Assembly (NCBI RefSeq): GCF_028421645.1
Contig: NZ_CP116887.1
Span: forward strand, 3,908,001-3,972,000
DNA length: 64,000 nucleotides
Direction of reading: 5' to 3'
DNA from: Aneurinibacillus sp. Ricciae_BoGa-3
GTDB lineage: Bacteria > Bacillota > Bacilli > Aneurinibacillales > Aneurinibacillaceae
Below, piece after piece: positions 55,311 through 64,000 of this stretch (the stretch's first letter is position 1; the number at the start of each line of letters is the position of its first letter). Below the pieces are notes generated by a model. It made no database searches. It was not told the origin of the DNA and worked only from the letters and a program-made list of their open reading frames with translations. Made by a program: the position numbers and the translations under genes.

Positions 55311-55529
55311 CTACCGGAAAAATCGCAGCAAATAAAAAACAAGCGACAAAATGACGCTTATAAGAATGCTTGTTACCACCGGAAAATAAAACCGGAAATT
55401 CTCCCTTTCCACAACGATATCGCCAGGCAATCTTCCAAGATGCAGAAAACGCCCGCCTATCTGCCACAGAAGCCCGGCTACAATTAAAATCACACCGAGA
55501 ATGATCATCCCTTTAGCTATCGGATTCAT
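55311..55529 (-). CDS. DUF2905 membrane protein
   Basis: The 72-residue protein has two helices ([20 protein letters not shown] and [20 protein letters not shown]) around the conserved [20 protein letters not shown]. Function is unknown. Its ATG overlaps the ruvB stop codon (ATGA), so it is translated with ruvB, its usual neighbour. Confidence 0.92.
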   Translation of the reverse strand: MNPIAKGMIILGVILIVAGLLWQIGGRFLHLGRLPGDIVVERENFRFYFPVVTSILISVILSLVFYLLRFFR

Positions 55530-56524
55530 TCCATGGGCACCTCCCGGCCAAAATACGCATAAGCAATGGCTGTCGCCATCCGCCCGCGCGGTGTCCGCTT
55601 TAAAAAGCCAATCTGCATAAGATAAGGCTCACATATATCCTCAATGGTGGCGGTCTCCTCGCTGATCGTTGCAGCCAGCGTATCCACACCGACAGGTCCG
55701 CCGCCAAACGTGTCCATGATGGCGAGGATCAGCTTATGGTCGATGTGGTCCAGCCCCATCTTATCCACCTGAATTCTCTCCAATGCCTCCCGGGCCAGCG
55801 ATTCCGTAATGATGCCGTCTCCCTGCACCTGGGCAAAATCGCGAACCCTTTTTAACAGCCGGTTGGCTATCCGCGGGGTTCCGCGTGATCGCCGCGCAAT
55901 TTCGGATGCACCTTCCCCTACTACTTTAATATCCAGAATGTCCGATGCACGCGTTACAATGTAAGCTAATTCATCAACGGAGTAGTACTCCAATCTGCTT
56001 ACCACACCGAATCGGTCACGCAGCGGCGCCGACAGCATGCCGGCCCGGGTTGTTGCGCCAATTAACGTAAAAGGCGGCAGATCAAGCCTAACCGAGCGGG
56101 CACCCGGACCTTTACCGATCACAATATCGAGCGCAAAATCCTCCATCGCAGGGTAAAGCACTTCTTCAACACTTCGATGGAGGCGGTGAATTTCATCAAT
56201 AAACAGCACATCCCCCTCGGACAGGCCGGCCAGGATAGCTGCCAGGTCTCCCGGCCGTTCTATAGCCGGCCCCGAAGTGGTGCGTAGATTTACACCCATT
56301 TCATTTGCAATGATGGTAGACAACGTGGTTTTGCCCAGGCCCGGAGGCCCGTACAAGAGCACATGGTCCAGAGCTTCGCTGCGCATTTTGGCCGCTTCTA
56401 TAAAAACTTTCAGGTTATCTTTAATCTGGTTTTGTCCAATATACTCAGCCAGATAACGAGGGCGGAGGCTGAATTCCATATAGTCCTCGTCCTGCACCTG
56501 AGCCGAAATCATTCGTTCATCCAC
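55526..56524 (-). CDS. ruvB: Holliday junction DNA helicase RuvB
   Basis: The 332-residue AAA+ motor has Walker [10 protein letters not shown], Walker [10 protein letters not shown], the sensor [19 protein letters not shown] and the C-terminal winged helix with TPRGR. It drives branch migration with RuvA. The GTG start (GTGGATGAACG) follows GAGGAGG. ruvA is 13 bp upstream. Confidence 0.97.
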   Translation of the reverse strand: MDERMISAQVQDEDYMEFSLRPRYLAEYIGQNQIKDNLKVFIEAAKMRSEALDHVLLYGPPGLGKTTLSTIIANEMGVNLRTTSGPAIERPGDLAAILAGLSEGDVLFIDEIHRLHRSVEEVLYPAMEDFALDIVIGKGPGARSVRLDLPPFTLIGATTRAGMLSAPLRDRFGVVSRLEYYSVDELAYIVTRASDILDIKVVGEGASEIARRSRGTPRIANRLLKRVRDFAQVQGDGIITESLAREALERIQVDKMGLDHIDHKLILAIMDTFGGGPVGVDTLAATISEETATIEDICEPYLMQIGFLKRTPRGRMATAIAYAYFGREVPME

Positions 56525-56537
56525 CGCGAATACCTCC

Positions 56538-57173
56538 TCAGGTCGTTAAAAATAGCTGGAGAGCGCGCTTGATAATTTTATCGGTAGAAGCCAGGTCTGC
56601 GCCTTCCGCTTCAAGTTTGTTCATTACTTTCTGGACTTCCGCATCACTGTAGCCAAGTGCACGGAGGGCTTCTTCCGCTTCCTTCTTCGGTTCTTCAAAA
56701 GCGTGGAATAAAGACATCTCTTCATCATTAGGAAGCCCTTCGACGACACGCACGGTTTTTTTTATATGGGCTAATTCTTTCACCTTATCTTTTAAATCCA
56801 GGATAATGCGTTGCGCTGTTTTCTTGCCTATCCCAGGGAAACGCGTAAGGAAGTTAATATTCTCAAGCTCAATCGCGGAGATGATCTGCCCCGGTGTTCC
56901 CGCTGACGTTATAGCCAGAGCGCCTTTAGGGCCAATGCCTGATACATCTAGCAGCTTGCGGAACAAGTCGCGCTCCTCCCGATTGGAGAAACCATACAAA
57001 TAGATGGCATCCTCCCTTACATAGTGGTGCGTATACACCCGTACCTTTTGCTGCTGCTCTTCTCGGTAGCTGTACGGATTTCCGGAAAAGATGCGGTATC
57101 CGATCCCGCCTGCATTTAGTATAATGCAATCTGCTTCAATATAGGCGATTGTCCCCTCAATAAAATCAATCAT
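56538..57173 (-). CDS. ruvA: Holliday junction DNA helicase subunit RuvA
   Basis: The 211-residue protein has the OB-fold ([19 protein letters not shown]), two helix-hairpin-helix motifs ([14 protein letters not shown] and [18 protein letters not shown]) and domain III ([17 protein letters not shown]). It holds the Holliday junction and recruits RuvB. ATG 57173 follows GGGAGG. ruvC is not nearby, as is normal in Bacillota that use RecU. Confidence 0.96.
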   Translation of the reverse strand: MIDFIEGTIAYIEADCIILNAGGIGYRIFSGNPYSYREEQQQKVRVYTHHYVREDAIYLYGFSNREERDLFRKLLDVSGIGPKGALAITSAGTPGQIISAIELENINFLTRFPGIGKKTAQRIILDLKDKVKELAHIKKTVRVVEGLPNDEEMSLFHAFEEPKKEAEEALRALGYSDAEVQKVMNKLEAEGADLASTDKIIKRALQLFLTT

Positions 57174-57263
57174 TTAATAAATCCTCCCGCCTGCCTTATA
57201 ACACTATATCTGTCTATTGTACACCAACTTGAAAAACACGAACATACATTTCTCTGGCAATGC

Positions 57264-57320
57264 CAAAAAAAGAGCCCGAAGCAATGGATGCGCAATTCCA
57301 TAAACTTCCTGGCTCCGCTA
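57264..57320 (-). terminator. Terminator of bofC
   Basis: GAGCC-AGGAAG pairs with CTTC-GGGCTC and an inner ATGG/CCAT, then seven T on the minus strand. Confidence 0.7.
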
Positions 57321-57329
57321 CTGCATTCA

Positions 57330-57890
57330 TCAGCCTTCCGCATTCTCCCCACTCGCAAATTCACTATAAGATGAAATAATGGAATTGTACTCCCCTACAT
57401 CGGTGATGCGGATCCCTTTATGTAGCCGTTCAATTTCCTTCTGCGGCAGGTTCGTTTCTAACTTTTTTGTATCCAGCTGAAAAAACGTCTGGATTACTTT
57501 TCCTTGTTCCGGCTGCCCTTCATATAGTGTAAGCTCATCTTTGTCGTTGACGCCAAAATATCCTTTTGTCTTGCTTCTTGATGAAATATCATTCATTTTC
57601 ATTTCAAAAGTAAAGTTTGTCCCATGCTGGGACACGAAATTCCAATTGCGATACTTCTTAAAAATATCTTCGGAGGTATTCACATATTCCTGGCGGCTCT
57701 CTTCCGTTGTTTCTCCTGTAAGATAACTTCTCTTCAGCAGGACATGAACCGTCTGAACATTTACCTGCCTGTCCGCTCCACCTCTAATCCAGGAGGCACC
57801 CTGCAGGACGGCAACCAAAAGAAACCCGGAAAGCAACAGTATCGCTACTAGCCAGATCGTTATTTTACCTTTTATATGAATAAACTTCAT
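57330..57890 (-). CDS. bofC: Forespore regulator BofC
   Basis: The 186-residue protein has an N-terminal helix or signal (ITIWLVAILLLSGFLLVAVL) and the conserved BofC region: YLTGETTEESRQEYVNTSEDIFKKYRNWNF and the C-terminal GYFGVNDKDELTLYEGQPEQGKVIQTFFQLDTKKLETNLP. It acts in the intermembrane space by restraining SpoIVB signalling to pro-sigma-K processing. ATG 57890 is preceded by GTGGGG. Position between safA and ruvA is as in B. subtilis. Confidence 0.9.
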   Translation of the reverse strand: MKFIHIKGKITIWLVAILLLSGFLLVAVLQGASWIRGGADRQVNVQTVHVLLKRSYLTGETTEESRQEYVNTSEDIFKKYRNWNFVSQHGTNFTFEMKMNDISSRSKTKGYFGVNDKDELTLYEGQPEQGKVIQTFFQLDTKKLETNLPQKEIERLHKGIRITDVGEYNSIISSYSEFASGENAEG

Positions 57891-58040
57891 TAGAAATCCC
57901 CACTTTGCTTTTTTCTCTCTATCCTTTCCTGATCCGAATTTTTTATGCAAAAAATTCTGTACTTTTCAGAATATCGTAGCAAAACGCCCAGATGCGCATA
58001 CGATGTTAGGGTAATTTTGAAGAGAGGAAGGGTGCTTCGT

Positions 58041-59876
58041 ATGAAGATCCATATCGTAAAAAAGGGTGATACCCTGTGGAAGATTGCCAAAAAATACGGC
58101 GTGGATTTCACCACACTTCTACAGGCTAACGCGCAGATTAAGAACCCGGATAAAATCATGCCGGGGATGAAGGTTAAAATTCCGACAGATGGCGTTAATA
58201 TTAAAGCTGAACTTCCAACGTCTCCCCATTCAAATTTAGGGACCAGCACAGGCAGCGATTTCGGAAGCAGCACAGGCAGTGATTTCGGAAGCAGTACAGG
58301 GAATGGCGCGGATGCCAATGCTGAGCTAAATGCACCGCTGCCTTCAGCAGAATATCCAATGTCAAAGGCTGCGCCCGAGCAAGCAACTAAACAACCGGGT
58401 CCGGTTACATTGCCAGTGCCAAGCAAGGGGATGCCTGCACCGCCGCCCGCTCCGCCAGCAGCGGAATTACCTGCTCAGCAGCCAGCGCCTACGCCAGCAC
58501 CTACAGCCCAGGCTGCTGAAACTGGACCGGTGACGAAATCTTCAAACGCACCTGCACCGTCAATGGCTCCGGCTCCCAGCAAGGCTGCACCAAGCGCGCC
58601 TTTACAGCCCACAGCTCAGGCGCCTACCATGAAAGGGCCTAATGTTACTCTGCCACCTACAGCTCAGGCGCCTATCATGAAAGGGCCTAATGTTACTCTG
58701 CCGCCAACTGCTCAGGCGCCTATCTCGACAGGGCCTAATGTTACTCTGCCGCCAACTGCTCAGGCGCCTATCTCGACAGGGCCGAACGTTTCTCTGCCAC
58801 CAACTGCTCAGGCGCCTATCTCGACAGGGCCGAACGTTTCTCTGCCGCCAACTGCTCAGGCACCTATCTCGACAGGGCCGAACGTTTCTCTGCCGCCAAC
58901 TGCTCAGGCACCTTTCATGAAAGGGAATTACGCTCCTGTGCCGCCAAAAGCCCAGGCTGCCGGCCCGATGATGCCACACCCGATGCCGTTACCATTGCTT
59001 CCAATGTATACGATGCCGTTATGCCCGATGCCTTTTCATGTTGAAGCTCCTTTTGCCATGGAGAACATCTATTCACCGATGATGCAAAACAAAGGAACTA
59101 ACTTTCCGCAAAGTCCGATGTTCCAGCAAATGCCTGCTGCCCAGGAGGATCATTATGGAGACAGCAGCTCCAGCACATATGAGATGCCTTACCCGGCATA
59201 TGGAGCATACATGCCGCAGGCACAATTACCAACTATGCAACAAACTCCGTTCCTCTCTATGCCGCAGGTACAGCTTCCAACCATGAATCAGCCGTTCACT
59301 CAGGGACCGTTTAACCAAATACCTATGCCAACGGCTCAGTTGCCGGCAATGTCACCTAACGCTCAGCTGCCAACGGCACAGTCACCGGCTATGATGCCTA
59401 ACGTCCAACTTCCAACGGCGCAGTCACCGGCTATGATGCCCAACGTCCAACTGCCTTTTGCCCAGGTGCCTACAATGATGCCGCAATATGCCATGCCGTC
59501 GCAGCAGTTGCCAATGCAGCACATGCCAAATGTTAATGTAAAAGAATCCATTGAATGTGAAGAGTCTGTCGGGGTAGAAAGCTCGGATTCATCTTATGCC
59601 GGAGGAGGCAAAAAAGGGAATAAATATGGCATGCCGTGGCCTTACGCCTCACAGCAAGCGCCGTATTATGGCGGTCAGGCACAACCGGGTGCACCTGGCA
59701 TGGAATCCTATGAGCACTTTCCTGTTTCACCGGCCCAAATGATGAATCCGTTCGCCTACCCATCACAGGGAGGCCAGCATTTTCCTGGTCAGCCATTCTA
59801 CCCCCAGGGTTCGATGCCCTACCATCATGGGTTTAAGAAGAAAAAGAAACTTAAGCACGAAAGTTCTTCCTGCTAA
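58041..59876 (+). CDS. safA: Spore coat assembly protein SafA-like (LysM)
   Basis: The 611-residue protein starts MKIHIVKKGDTLWKIAKKYGVDFTTLLQANAQIKNPDKIMPGMKVKIP, one LysM domain (residues 1-48) that binds cortex or peptidoglycan. The rest is low-complexity and rich in Pro, Met, Gln and Ala: STGSDFG repeats, seven 16-residue TAQAP repeats and QLPTAQSPAMMPNV repeats. It ends KKKKKLKHESSSC. SafA organises the inner spore coat in B. subtilis, where the gene also lies by bofC. ATG 58041 follows GAGGAAGGG. The repeat-rich body is long for SafA, so coat recruitment may rely on these repeats. Confidence 0.9.
   Translation: MKIHIVKKGDTLWKIAKKYGVDFTTLLQANAQIKNPDKIMPGMKVKIPTDGVNIKAELPTSPHSNLGTSTGSDFGSSTGSDFGSSTGNGADANAELNAPLPSAEYPMSKAAPEQATKQPGPVTLPVPSKGMPAPPPAPPAAELPAQQPAPTPAPTAQAAETGPVTKSSNAPAPSMAPAPSKAAPSAPLQPTAQAPTMKGPNVTLPPTAQAPIMKGPNVTLPPTAQAPISTGPNVTLPPTAQAPISTGPNVSLPPTAQAPISTGPNVSLPPTAQAPISTGPNVSLPPTAQAPFMKGNYAPVPPKAQAAGPMMPHPMPLPLLPMYTMPLCPMPFHVEAPFAMENIYSPMMQNKGTNFPQSPMFQQMPAAQEDHYGDSSSSTYEMPYPAYGAYMPQAQLPTMQQTPFLSMPQVQLPTMNQPFTQGPFNQIPMPTAQLPAMSPNAQLPTAQSPAMMPNVQLPTAQSPAMMPNVQLPFAQVPTMMPQYAMPSQQLPMQHMPNVNVKESIECEESVGVESSDSSYAGGGKKGNKYGMPWPYASQQAPYYGGQAQPGAPGMESYEHFPVSPAQMMNPFAYPSQGGQHFPGQPFYPQGSMPYHHGFKKKKKLKHESSSC
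58600..58940 (+). repeat. 48-bp tandem repeat inside safA
   Basis: Seven near-identical units encode LPPTAQAPISTGPNVS with variants MKG/STG and T/S. The fourth to sixth units differ at only a few bases. Copy number could change by slippage. Confidence 0.9.
59325..59475 (+). repeat. 42-bp tandem repeat inside safA
   Basis: Three to four units encode QLPTAQSPAMMPNV, two of them almost identical in DNA. Different in sequence from the 48-bp array upstream, but sharing the PTAQ core. Confidence 0.8.
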
Positions 59877-59885
59877 TGGTTAATG

Positions 59886-59918
59886 GAAAAAGGGGCTCAC
59901 AAGAGTAGCCCCTTACTT
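59886..59918 (+). terminator. Terminator of safA
   Basis: AAGGGGCT / AGCCCCTT stem with a CACAAGAGT loop, followed by ACTTTCTT. Confidence 0.7.
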
Positions 59919-60005
59919 TCTTATACACATAAAAGCAACTTGGTTGACTGCCTGCGTAACGGCCTGTCTTCAGCCAAATTTTGTAAATAGATGGGGGAAT
60001 AGCTG

Positions 60006-60992
60006 ATGCAGGATTTTATCAGCAGGGTCGAAAAAGCGTTCGGGCTAAAAGTTAGCGGGTTAATAAAAAAGCAGGTCGTCCTAATCGGCAATTCCAATAA
60101 AGGAAGTGTGGTGATAAAGGGCTACCGAAGCAGCAAACGAGCCCAGTGGGTTACCCATTTATCCCAAACCCTGCTTTCACGCGGCATGCAAGACGTCACT
60201 GAATACCTTTACACGCGGGATGGTTTTCCCTATTTCACCTGGAACGGTACGACTTATACCGTCATGCGAAAGGAAAGCGGTCGCAGCGCAAGTTATTTTG
60301 ACAGGCAGGATATTTTGTTAGCCACCCGAACACTTGCACGGTTCCACCAGCTTTCCGCTTACATTAAAGGAGGACCCGAGCCTGAGCGAAATATACCGCT
60401 GCTGTCTAAGTGGAGCATGCGGACCGAACGGTTCCAGCAGATTGTGTCTGAGATCAAGAGAACCGGGCAAAATGGACGGCTGGAGCGCTTGATTCAATCC
60501 GCATCCCACGCTATACTCCGTGAAGCCCGTTACGCTTATATAATAGCGGGGCGTTCTACACTTACACAGGAATACTACCGTTCTATTTCGAATCTTCATG
60601 TTATCCATAGAGATGTCGCCAGCCATAACTTTATCATCGGAAAGCCCGGGCGAGCCACTCTTATTGACCTGGATACCGCTGCTTATGATACACCGATCGC
60701 GGATCTTTCCCAGTTTGTCAGCCGGGTGATGGTGCAGCAAGAATGGGATTTGGATCTTTTTGATGCCATCATTAATGCCTACAGTGCCATCCGGCCGCTT
60801 TCTGAGCAGGATGCAGCGCTTATCTTTTTGCTCCTTCGCTTTCCAGATAACTACTTGCGGGAAGTCTGCGGCTTGTACGACAAGAAAAAAGGATTCCGGG
60901 CCAGTCGGGTGGAGTATTACCTCTCCTTGATTATGCGGCACTGGGAAAAGCGGCGTGAGTTTTTTTCAGGTTATGAGCACTTTCTTTATTAG
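60006..60992 (+). CDS. CotS/YsxE family kinase-fold spore coat protein
   Basis: The 328-residue protein is of the CotS/YsxE type, with an aminoglycoside-phosphotransferase fold: N-lobe KGSVVIKGYRSSKRAQWV, the catalytic loop VIHRDVASHNFIIGK (HRD..N) and the DLDTAAYDTPIADL metal site. ATP-binding residues look intact. Members are spore coat proteins or are linked to coat assembly. The ATG follows GATGGGGG. It is next to safA, which also joins the coat, so a shared sporulation role is inferred. Confidence 0.85.
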   Translation: MQDFISRVEKAFGLKVSGLIKKQVVLIGNSNKGSVVIKGYRSSKRAQWVTHLSQTLLSRGMQDVTEYLYTRDGFPYFTWNGTTYTVMRKESGRSASYFDRQDILLATRTLARFHQLSAYIKGGPEPERNIPLLSKWSMRTERFQQIVSEIKRTGQNGRLERLIQSASHAILREARYAYIIAGRSTLTQEYYRSISNLHVIHRDVASHNFIIGKPGRATLIDLDTAAYDTPIADLSQFVSRVMVQQEWDLDLFDAIINAYSAIRPLSEQDAALIFLLLRFPDNYLREVCGLYDKKKGFRASRVEYYLSLIMRHWEKRREFFSGYEHFLY

Positions 60993-61065
60993 CCAGCTTT
61001 TCCCTTTTGTCGGTTCATGATAAAGCTACAGAATGTTTCAGAAGAGTAGAAGCGCTATTAAATTA

Positions 61066-61125
61066 AAAAGCTAAAGCCTGTTGCCATCATTTCCAATTAG
61101 AAATGCCAGCAACAGGCTTTGTTTG
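61066..61125. terminator. Bidirectional terminator between the CotS-like gene and pheA
   Basis: AAAGCCTGTTGC / GCAACAGGCTTT forms a 12-bp perfect stem with a long loop that has its own ATTTC/GAAAT stem. Confidence 0.85.
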
Positions 61126-61131
61126 TTAGGT

Positions 61132-62013
61132 CTACTTATTAGAGGATAAAGAGGCAGTTTCCTGCTTCATAAAAGCTGAATAGGTGCCCAGTAACCGCAC
61201 CTGGCACCCCAGCGCCTCAATTTCGGCAAAAGCTCCTGGGAGAAGCACATCGTCTGCTTCCTGTTCAATGTCGATAATGAAATGATAATTGCCAAGCCCT
61301 GTTTTAGTGGGACGAGATTCAATGCGGGAAAGGTTAATTTTCCGCCAGGCGAATGCAGCAAGCACCTGATAAAGCGCTCCTGGAAAATCAGCTGGCAGAG
61401 CGACCAGTATTTTTGTTTTGCTGGCGCCGGAAGAAGGCAAAGCCAGACCGCTTTCTCCCACGATTATAAAGCGCGTAAAATTATTTTGATTATCCTCAAT
61501 ATGTTCCTGAACCATCGTGAGCGGATACACATCCAGCGCAAGACGCGGTGCCACCGCCAGCCAAGGCATCTCTGGATTCTTGCTTATAATTCGTGCAGCC
61601 TCTGCTGTACTCGTTGTATATTCAATCTCAGCCTGTGGCAAATACTTGCGCAGGTAATCATGGCTCTGGGCGATCGCCTGCGGGTGAGATAAAACTTTCT
61701 CAATTTCTTTATAGTTAACCGGAGTTTTGCGCTTACCCGCCATTAGATGTTGGCCGATCGGCATGGAAATCTCAGCTCGGATTGGCAGATCTACTTTGTG
61801 GATAAGCCAGTCAACGGTAACATTGACGGATCCCTCAATGGAATTCTCAAGGGGTACTACCGCAAAATCTGCCTGATTGTCAGCCACTGCTTCCAGACAG
61901 TCAGGAATGGTCCGATAAGGATAGAGTCGATCTGTCTCACCATTAAAAATAACCCGTGCGGCTTCCTCTGTGTTCGTACCATGCGGCCCGAAAAATGCGA
62001 TTTTTCTCTCCAT
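61132..62013 (-). CDS. pheA: Prephenate dehydratase
   Basis: The 293-residue enzyme makes phenylpyruvate in phenylalanine synthesis. It has the catalytic domain (FFGPHGTNTEEAA, VVPLENSIEGSVNVTVDWL, and the TTSTAEAAR segment with the key Thr) and a C-terminal ACT domain with the phenylalanine-sensing ESRPTK motif. ATG 62013 follows AAGGAG. It is 6 bp from thrB, forming thrC-thrB-pheA. Confidence 0.96.
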   Translation of the reverse strand: MERKIAFFGPHGTNTEEAARVIFNGETDRLYPYRTIPDCLEAVADNQADFAVVPLENSIEGSVNVTVDWLIHKVDLPIRAEISMPIGQHLMAGKRKTPVNYKEIEKVLSHPQAIAQSHDYLRKYLPQAEIEYTTSTAEAARIISKNPEMPWLAVAPRLALDVYPLTMVQEHIEDNQNNFTRFIIVGESGLALPSSGASKTKILVALPADFPGALYQVLAAFAWRKINLSRIESRPTKTGLGNYHFIIDIEQEADDVLLPGAFAEIEALGCQVRLLGTYSAFMKQETASLSSNK

Positions 62014-62019
62014 TACTCC

Positions 62020-62967
62020 TTAACTCCTTTGCCCTGTCGCGCCCCGTAAACTGTTTACGATTACCCCCACTTCATCCGGAATTAAATGAAGGACTGTCGA
62101 ATCGATTTGGTGCGCAGCAAGCGTTTGTACCATAAACTTGTGCAGCGGATCATTATCGCTGCGGTTATCGATGAGCGCAATAATGGTTGGGCCTGCTCCT
62201 GACAGTGCCGTTCCCAGTGCCCCGTAATGATGGGCATCGCGCAAAATCTCCTCCAGGCCGGGAACTAACTTCATCCGGTACGGCTGGTGGACAACATCCT
62301 GCATCGCAGCCTGCAAAAGATTCAGATTCCCGGCTGCAAGAGCGGCTATCAAAACGCCCGCATGGCCTGCGGTATAGATCAAATCTTTGCGGCCATACAT
62401 AGATGGCAGTACTTCACGTGCCTTCTCAGTCGAAAGCATAAAATTCGGAATGACCGCCAGCGCTTCAAGATGCTTCGGAACAGGAAGGCGAACAAAAGGA
62501 ACCTGCTCCTCTTCGATAAACGCCACCACAATGCCCCCAAATAGCGATGCACCCACATTGTCAGGGTGACCCTCAAGTTGTGAGGACATCAGATACAGCT
62601 CTTCCCTGGAAAAGGGAGAACCAGCTAGTTCATTCGCTGCGATTAGCGCACCGACAATTGCAGCGGCACTGCTGCCAAGCCCCCGCGTTAGGGGAACTTC
62701 AGATTGCATTTCAATGGCCAGATCAGGATCAGGCAGTCCCGCCCGCTCGAACACCATAGCAGCAACTTTATAAACAAGATTTGATTTATCCGTTGGCAAT
62801 CCCTCCAGCTTATCCCCCTGAAGGCGGATAGTGGTTTTATCCGCCAACTCCATCGTGATGGTGGTATAAAGCTGAAAGGCCATGCCGATTACGTCAAAAC
62901 CCGGACCAAGATTTGCGGTACTGGCCGGAACTTTGACCTCAACTCTGCCGCCTATCACCTTAAACAC
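62020..62967 (-). CDS. thrB: Homoserine kinase
   Basis: The 315-residue GHMP kinase phosphorylates homoserine. It has the ATP loop [17 protein letters not shown], the N-terminal [15 protein letters not shown] and the C-terminal [14 protein letters not shown] motif. A GTG start at 62967 overlaps the end of thrC by eight bases; an in-frame GTG three codons later is also possible. It ends just before pheA. Confidence 0.95.
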   Translation of the reverse strand: MFKVIGGRVEVKVPASTANLGPGFDVIGMAFQLYTTITMELADKTTIRLQGDKLEGLPTDKSNLVYKVAAMVFERAGLPDPDLAIEMQSEVPLTRGLGSSAAAIVGALIAANELAGSPFSREELYLMSSQLEGHPDNVGASLFGGIVVAFIEEEQVPFVRLPVPKHLEALAVIPNFMLSTEKAREVLPSMYGRKDLIYTAGHAGVLIAALAAGNLNLLQAAMQDVVHQPYRMKLVPGLEEILRDAHHYGALGTALSGAGPTIIALIDNRSDNDPLHKFMVQTLAAHQIDSTVLHLIPDEVGVIVNSLRGATGQRS

Positions 62968-64000
62968 CCGCTTTCTGGGCGATTACATCCAGGACCGCTT
63001 CCTCCGTGCTTTCGACGACAACAGGTTCAATGCCCACAGCCTTGAGTGCAATATTCGGATCTTTGAGCCCGTTTCCGGTCAACACGCATACGACCTGCTT
63101 GCCGGATTCAATCTTTCCTTCGTTGCGCATTTTAATTACACCTGCAAGGGAAGCCGCTGAAGCCGGCTCTGCGAAAATGCCTTCCGTTGACGCAAGCATG
63201 CGGTAGGCAGCCAATATTTCTTCATCGGTGACCATATCGATACGGCCGTTCGATTCCCTCTGCGCCGCCACAGCCAGCTCCCAGCTTGCCGGGTTTCCAA
63301 TCCGAATTGCAGTAGCCACTGTCTCTGGATTTTCAATCACCTCGCCTTTGACAAGAGCCGCTGCGCCTTCCGCTTCAAAGCCAAACATGAGCGGCAGGTT
63401 GCCAACAACACCGCCCTGATTGTATTCTTTAAACCCTTTCCAATAGGCGGAGATATTCCCTGCGTTTCCGACCGGTATAGCAAGGATATCGGGTGCTTTG
63501 CCCAGCACATCACAGATTTCAAAGGCAGCTGTTTTCTGCCCCTCAAGGCGATACGGGTTAACGGAATTTACCAGCGTAATCGGATGGTTTGCCGTAATAT
63601 CTCGCACAATTCGAAGCGCTTGGTCGAAGTTCCCGTCTATCGCAATAATTTCTGCTCCATAGATAGCTGCCTGAGCCAATTTACCAAGTGCGATGTTGTT
63701 ATTTGGAATTAACACGATGCAGCGAAGGTTGGCACGCGCCGCATAGGCTGCCGCTGCTGCGGAGGTATTGCCTGTTGAAGCGCACATAATCGTATGGCTG
63801 CCCTCTTCTACAGCCTTCGCAACCGCCATTACCATGCCGCGATCCTTAAATGAACCGGTTGGGTTTAACCCTTCATATTTAAAATAGAGTTCTAACTCTA
63901 ATTGTTCTGATAATTTTGGAGCAAAAATTAGCGGGGTATTTCCCTCATGCAGCGTTAAACGCGGTGTTTTGTCTGTAATCGGTAAGTATTGTTCGTATCT
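62960..64000 (-). CDS. thrC: Threonine synthase, N-terminal end outside the window
   Basis: The visible 346 codons start mid-protein at [62 protein letters not shown], where the PLP lysine is in TGSFKDRGM, followed by [19 protein letters not shown] and [17 protein letters not shown]. It makes threonine from O-phosphohomoserine. The final codons overlap thrB. The gene runs past the right window edge, so only the start is missing. Confidence 0.95.
   Translation of the reverse strand, partial: RYEQYLPITDKTPRLTLHEGNTPLIFAPKLSEQLELELYFKYEGLNPTGSFKDRGMVMAVAKAVEEGSHTIMCASTGNTSAAAAAYAARANLRCIVLIPNNNIALGKLAQAAIYGAEIIAIDGNFDQALRIVRDITANHPITLVNSVNPYRLEGQKTAAFEICDVLGKAPDILAIPVGNAGNISAYWKGFKEYNQGGVVGNLPLMFGFEAEGAAALVKGEVIENPETVATAIRIGNPASWELAVAAQRESNGRIDMVTDEEILAAYRMLASTEGIFAEPASAASLAGVIKMRNEGKIESGKQVVCVLTGNGLKDPNIALKAVGIEPVVVESTEEAVLDVIAQKAGV

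Noticed and set aside
58690..58979. Repetitive ORFs in other frames and on the opposite strand within safA
   Set aside because: The 48-bp period is a multiple of three, so any frame without a stop in one unit stays open across all units. The LysM protein frame is the real one.

Overview
The window looks like a chromosomal segment of an endospore-forming Bacillota of the order Bacillales. Gene content (spoVB, a SpoIID-like protein, bofC, safA, a CotS-like coat protein, ytaF, comN, hemZ, hemQ) and order closely follow the yrrK-yrvO-aspS-relA-recJ-secDF-tgt-ruvAB-bofC-safA-thrBC arrangement known from Bacillus subtilis. Interruptions of that order (no mnmA between the cysteine desulfurase and the TPR gene, no greA between udk and the PBP gene) and the moderate GC content suggest an Aneurinibacillus/Brevibacillus-like member rather than Bacillus itself; this placement is inference. 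No tRNA, rRNA, prophage or CRISPR array was seen.

Layout. 1-4570: end of ytaF, a lysine-riboswitch-controlled lysine permease, a small Tudor-like protein, an NRAMP Mn/Fe importer and YkuS. 4621-6516: a three-gene ECF sigma / anti-sigma / envelope-protein operon. 6974-9761: a subtilisin-like protease, a lone LrgB protein and the haem-synthesis enzyme HemQ. 9885-17706: a leftward block with a class B PBP, uridine kinase, the wobble-uridine tRNA modification set trhP2-trhP1-trmR, mltG, a DUF1292 gene, ruvX (with an apparent one-base frameshift) and ireB. 17776-31640: alaS and hisS-aspS, each behind a T-box leader, plus AI-2E permease, small zinc-ribbon and membrane proteins, TPR protein, cysteine desulfurase, CymR, RarA, TcdA and the 6S RNA gene. 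31642-35029: hemZ, a small helix-turn-helix ORF, a VIT-family metal transporter and a DUF1540 protein. 35030-36223: an FtsW/SpoVE-like flippase-polymerase. 36551-38104: an IS1595-type element carrying a methionine aminopeptidase gene. 38195-57890: dtd-rel, recJ-apt, secDF, comN, spoVB, corA, yajC-tgt-queA, spoIID-like, lipL, ruvAB-DUF2905 and bofC. 58041-64000: safA, a CotS-like kinase-fold protein, pheA, thrB and thrC.

Two things stand out beyond the housekeeping genes. First, an interspersed family of long imperfect palindromes (full length about 200-290 bp, plus fragments) occupies many intergenic gaps, most often directly after a terminator, and twice lies between a T-box terminator and the start codon of an aminoacyl-tRNA synthetase. 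A second, related repeat (beginning ATTAGAAAACTTAGGG) occurs in two gaps, and a similar segment replaces the centre of one copy of the first family. Second, the IS1595-type element has 33-bp inverted ends and a perfect 8-bp target duplication; its transposase is broken, while its methionine aminopeptidase cargo is intact.

Functionally the window joins translation (alaS, hisS, aspS, dtd, rel, tRNA modification genes tcdA/tgt/queA/trhP/trmR), protein export (secD, secF, yajC, with comN nearby), recombination (ruvA, ruvB, ruvX, recJ, rarA), sulfur metabolism (cysteine desulfurase plus CymR), metal homeostasis (mntH, corA, VIT, ytaF) and sporulation.
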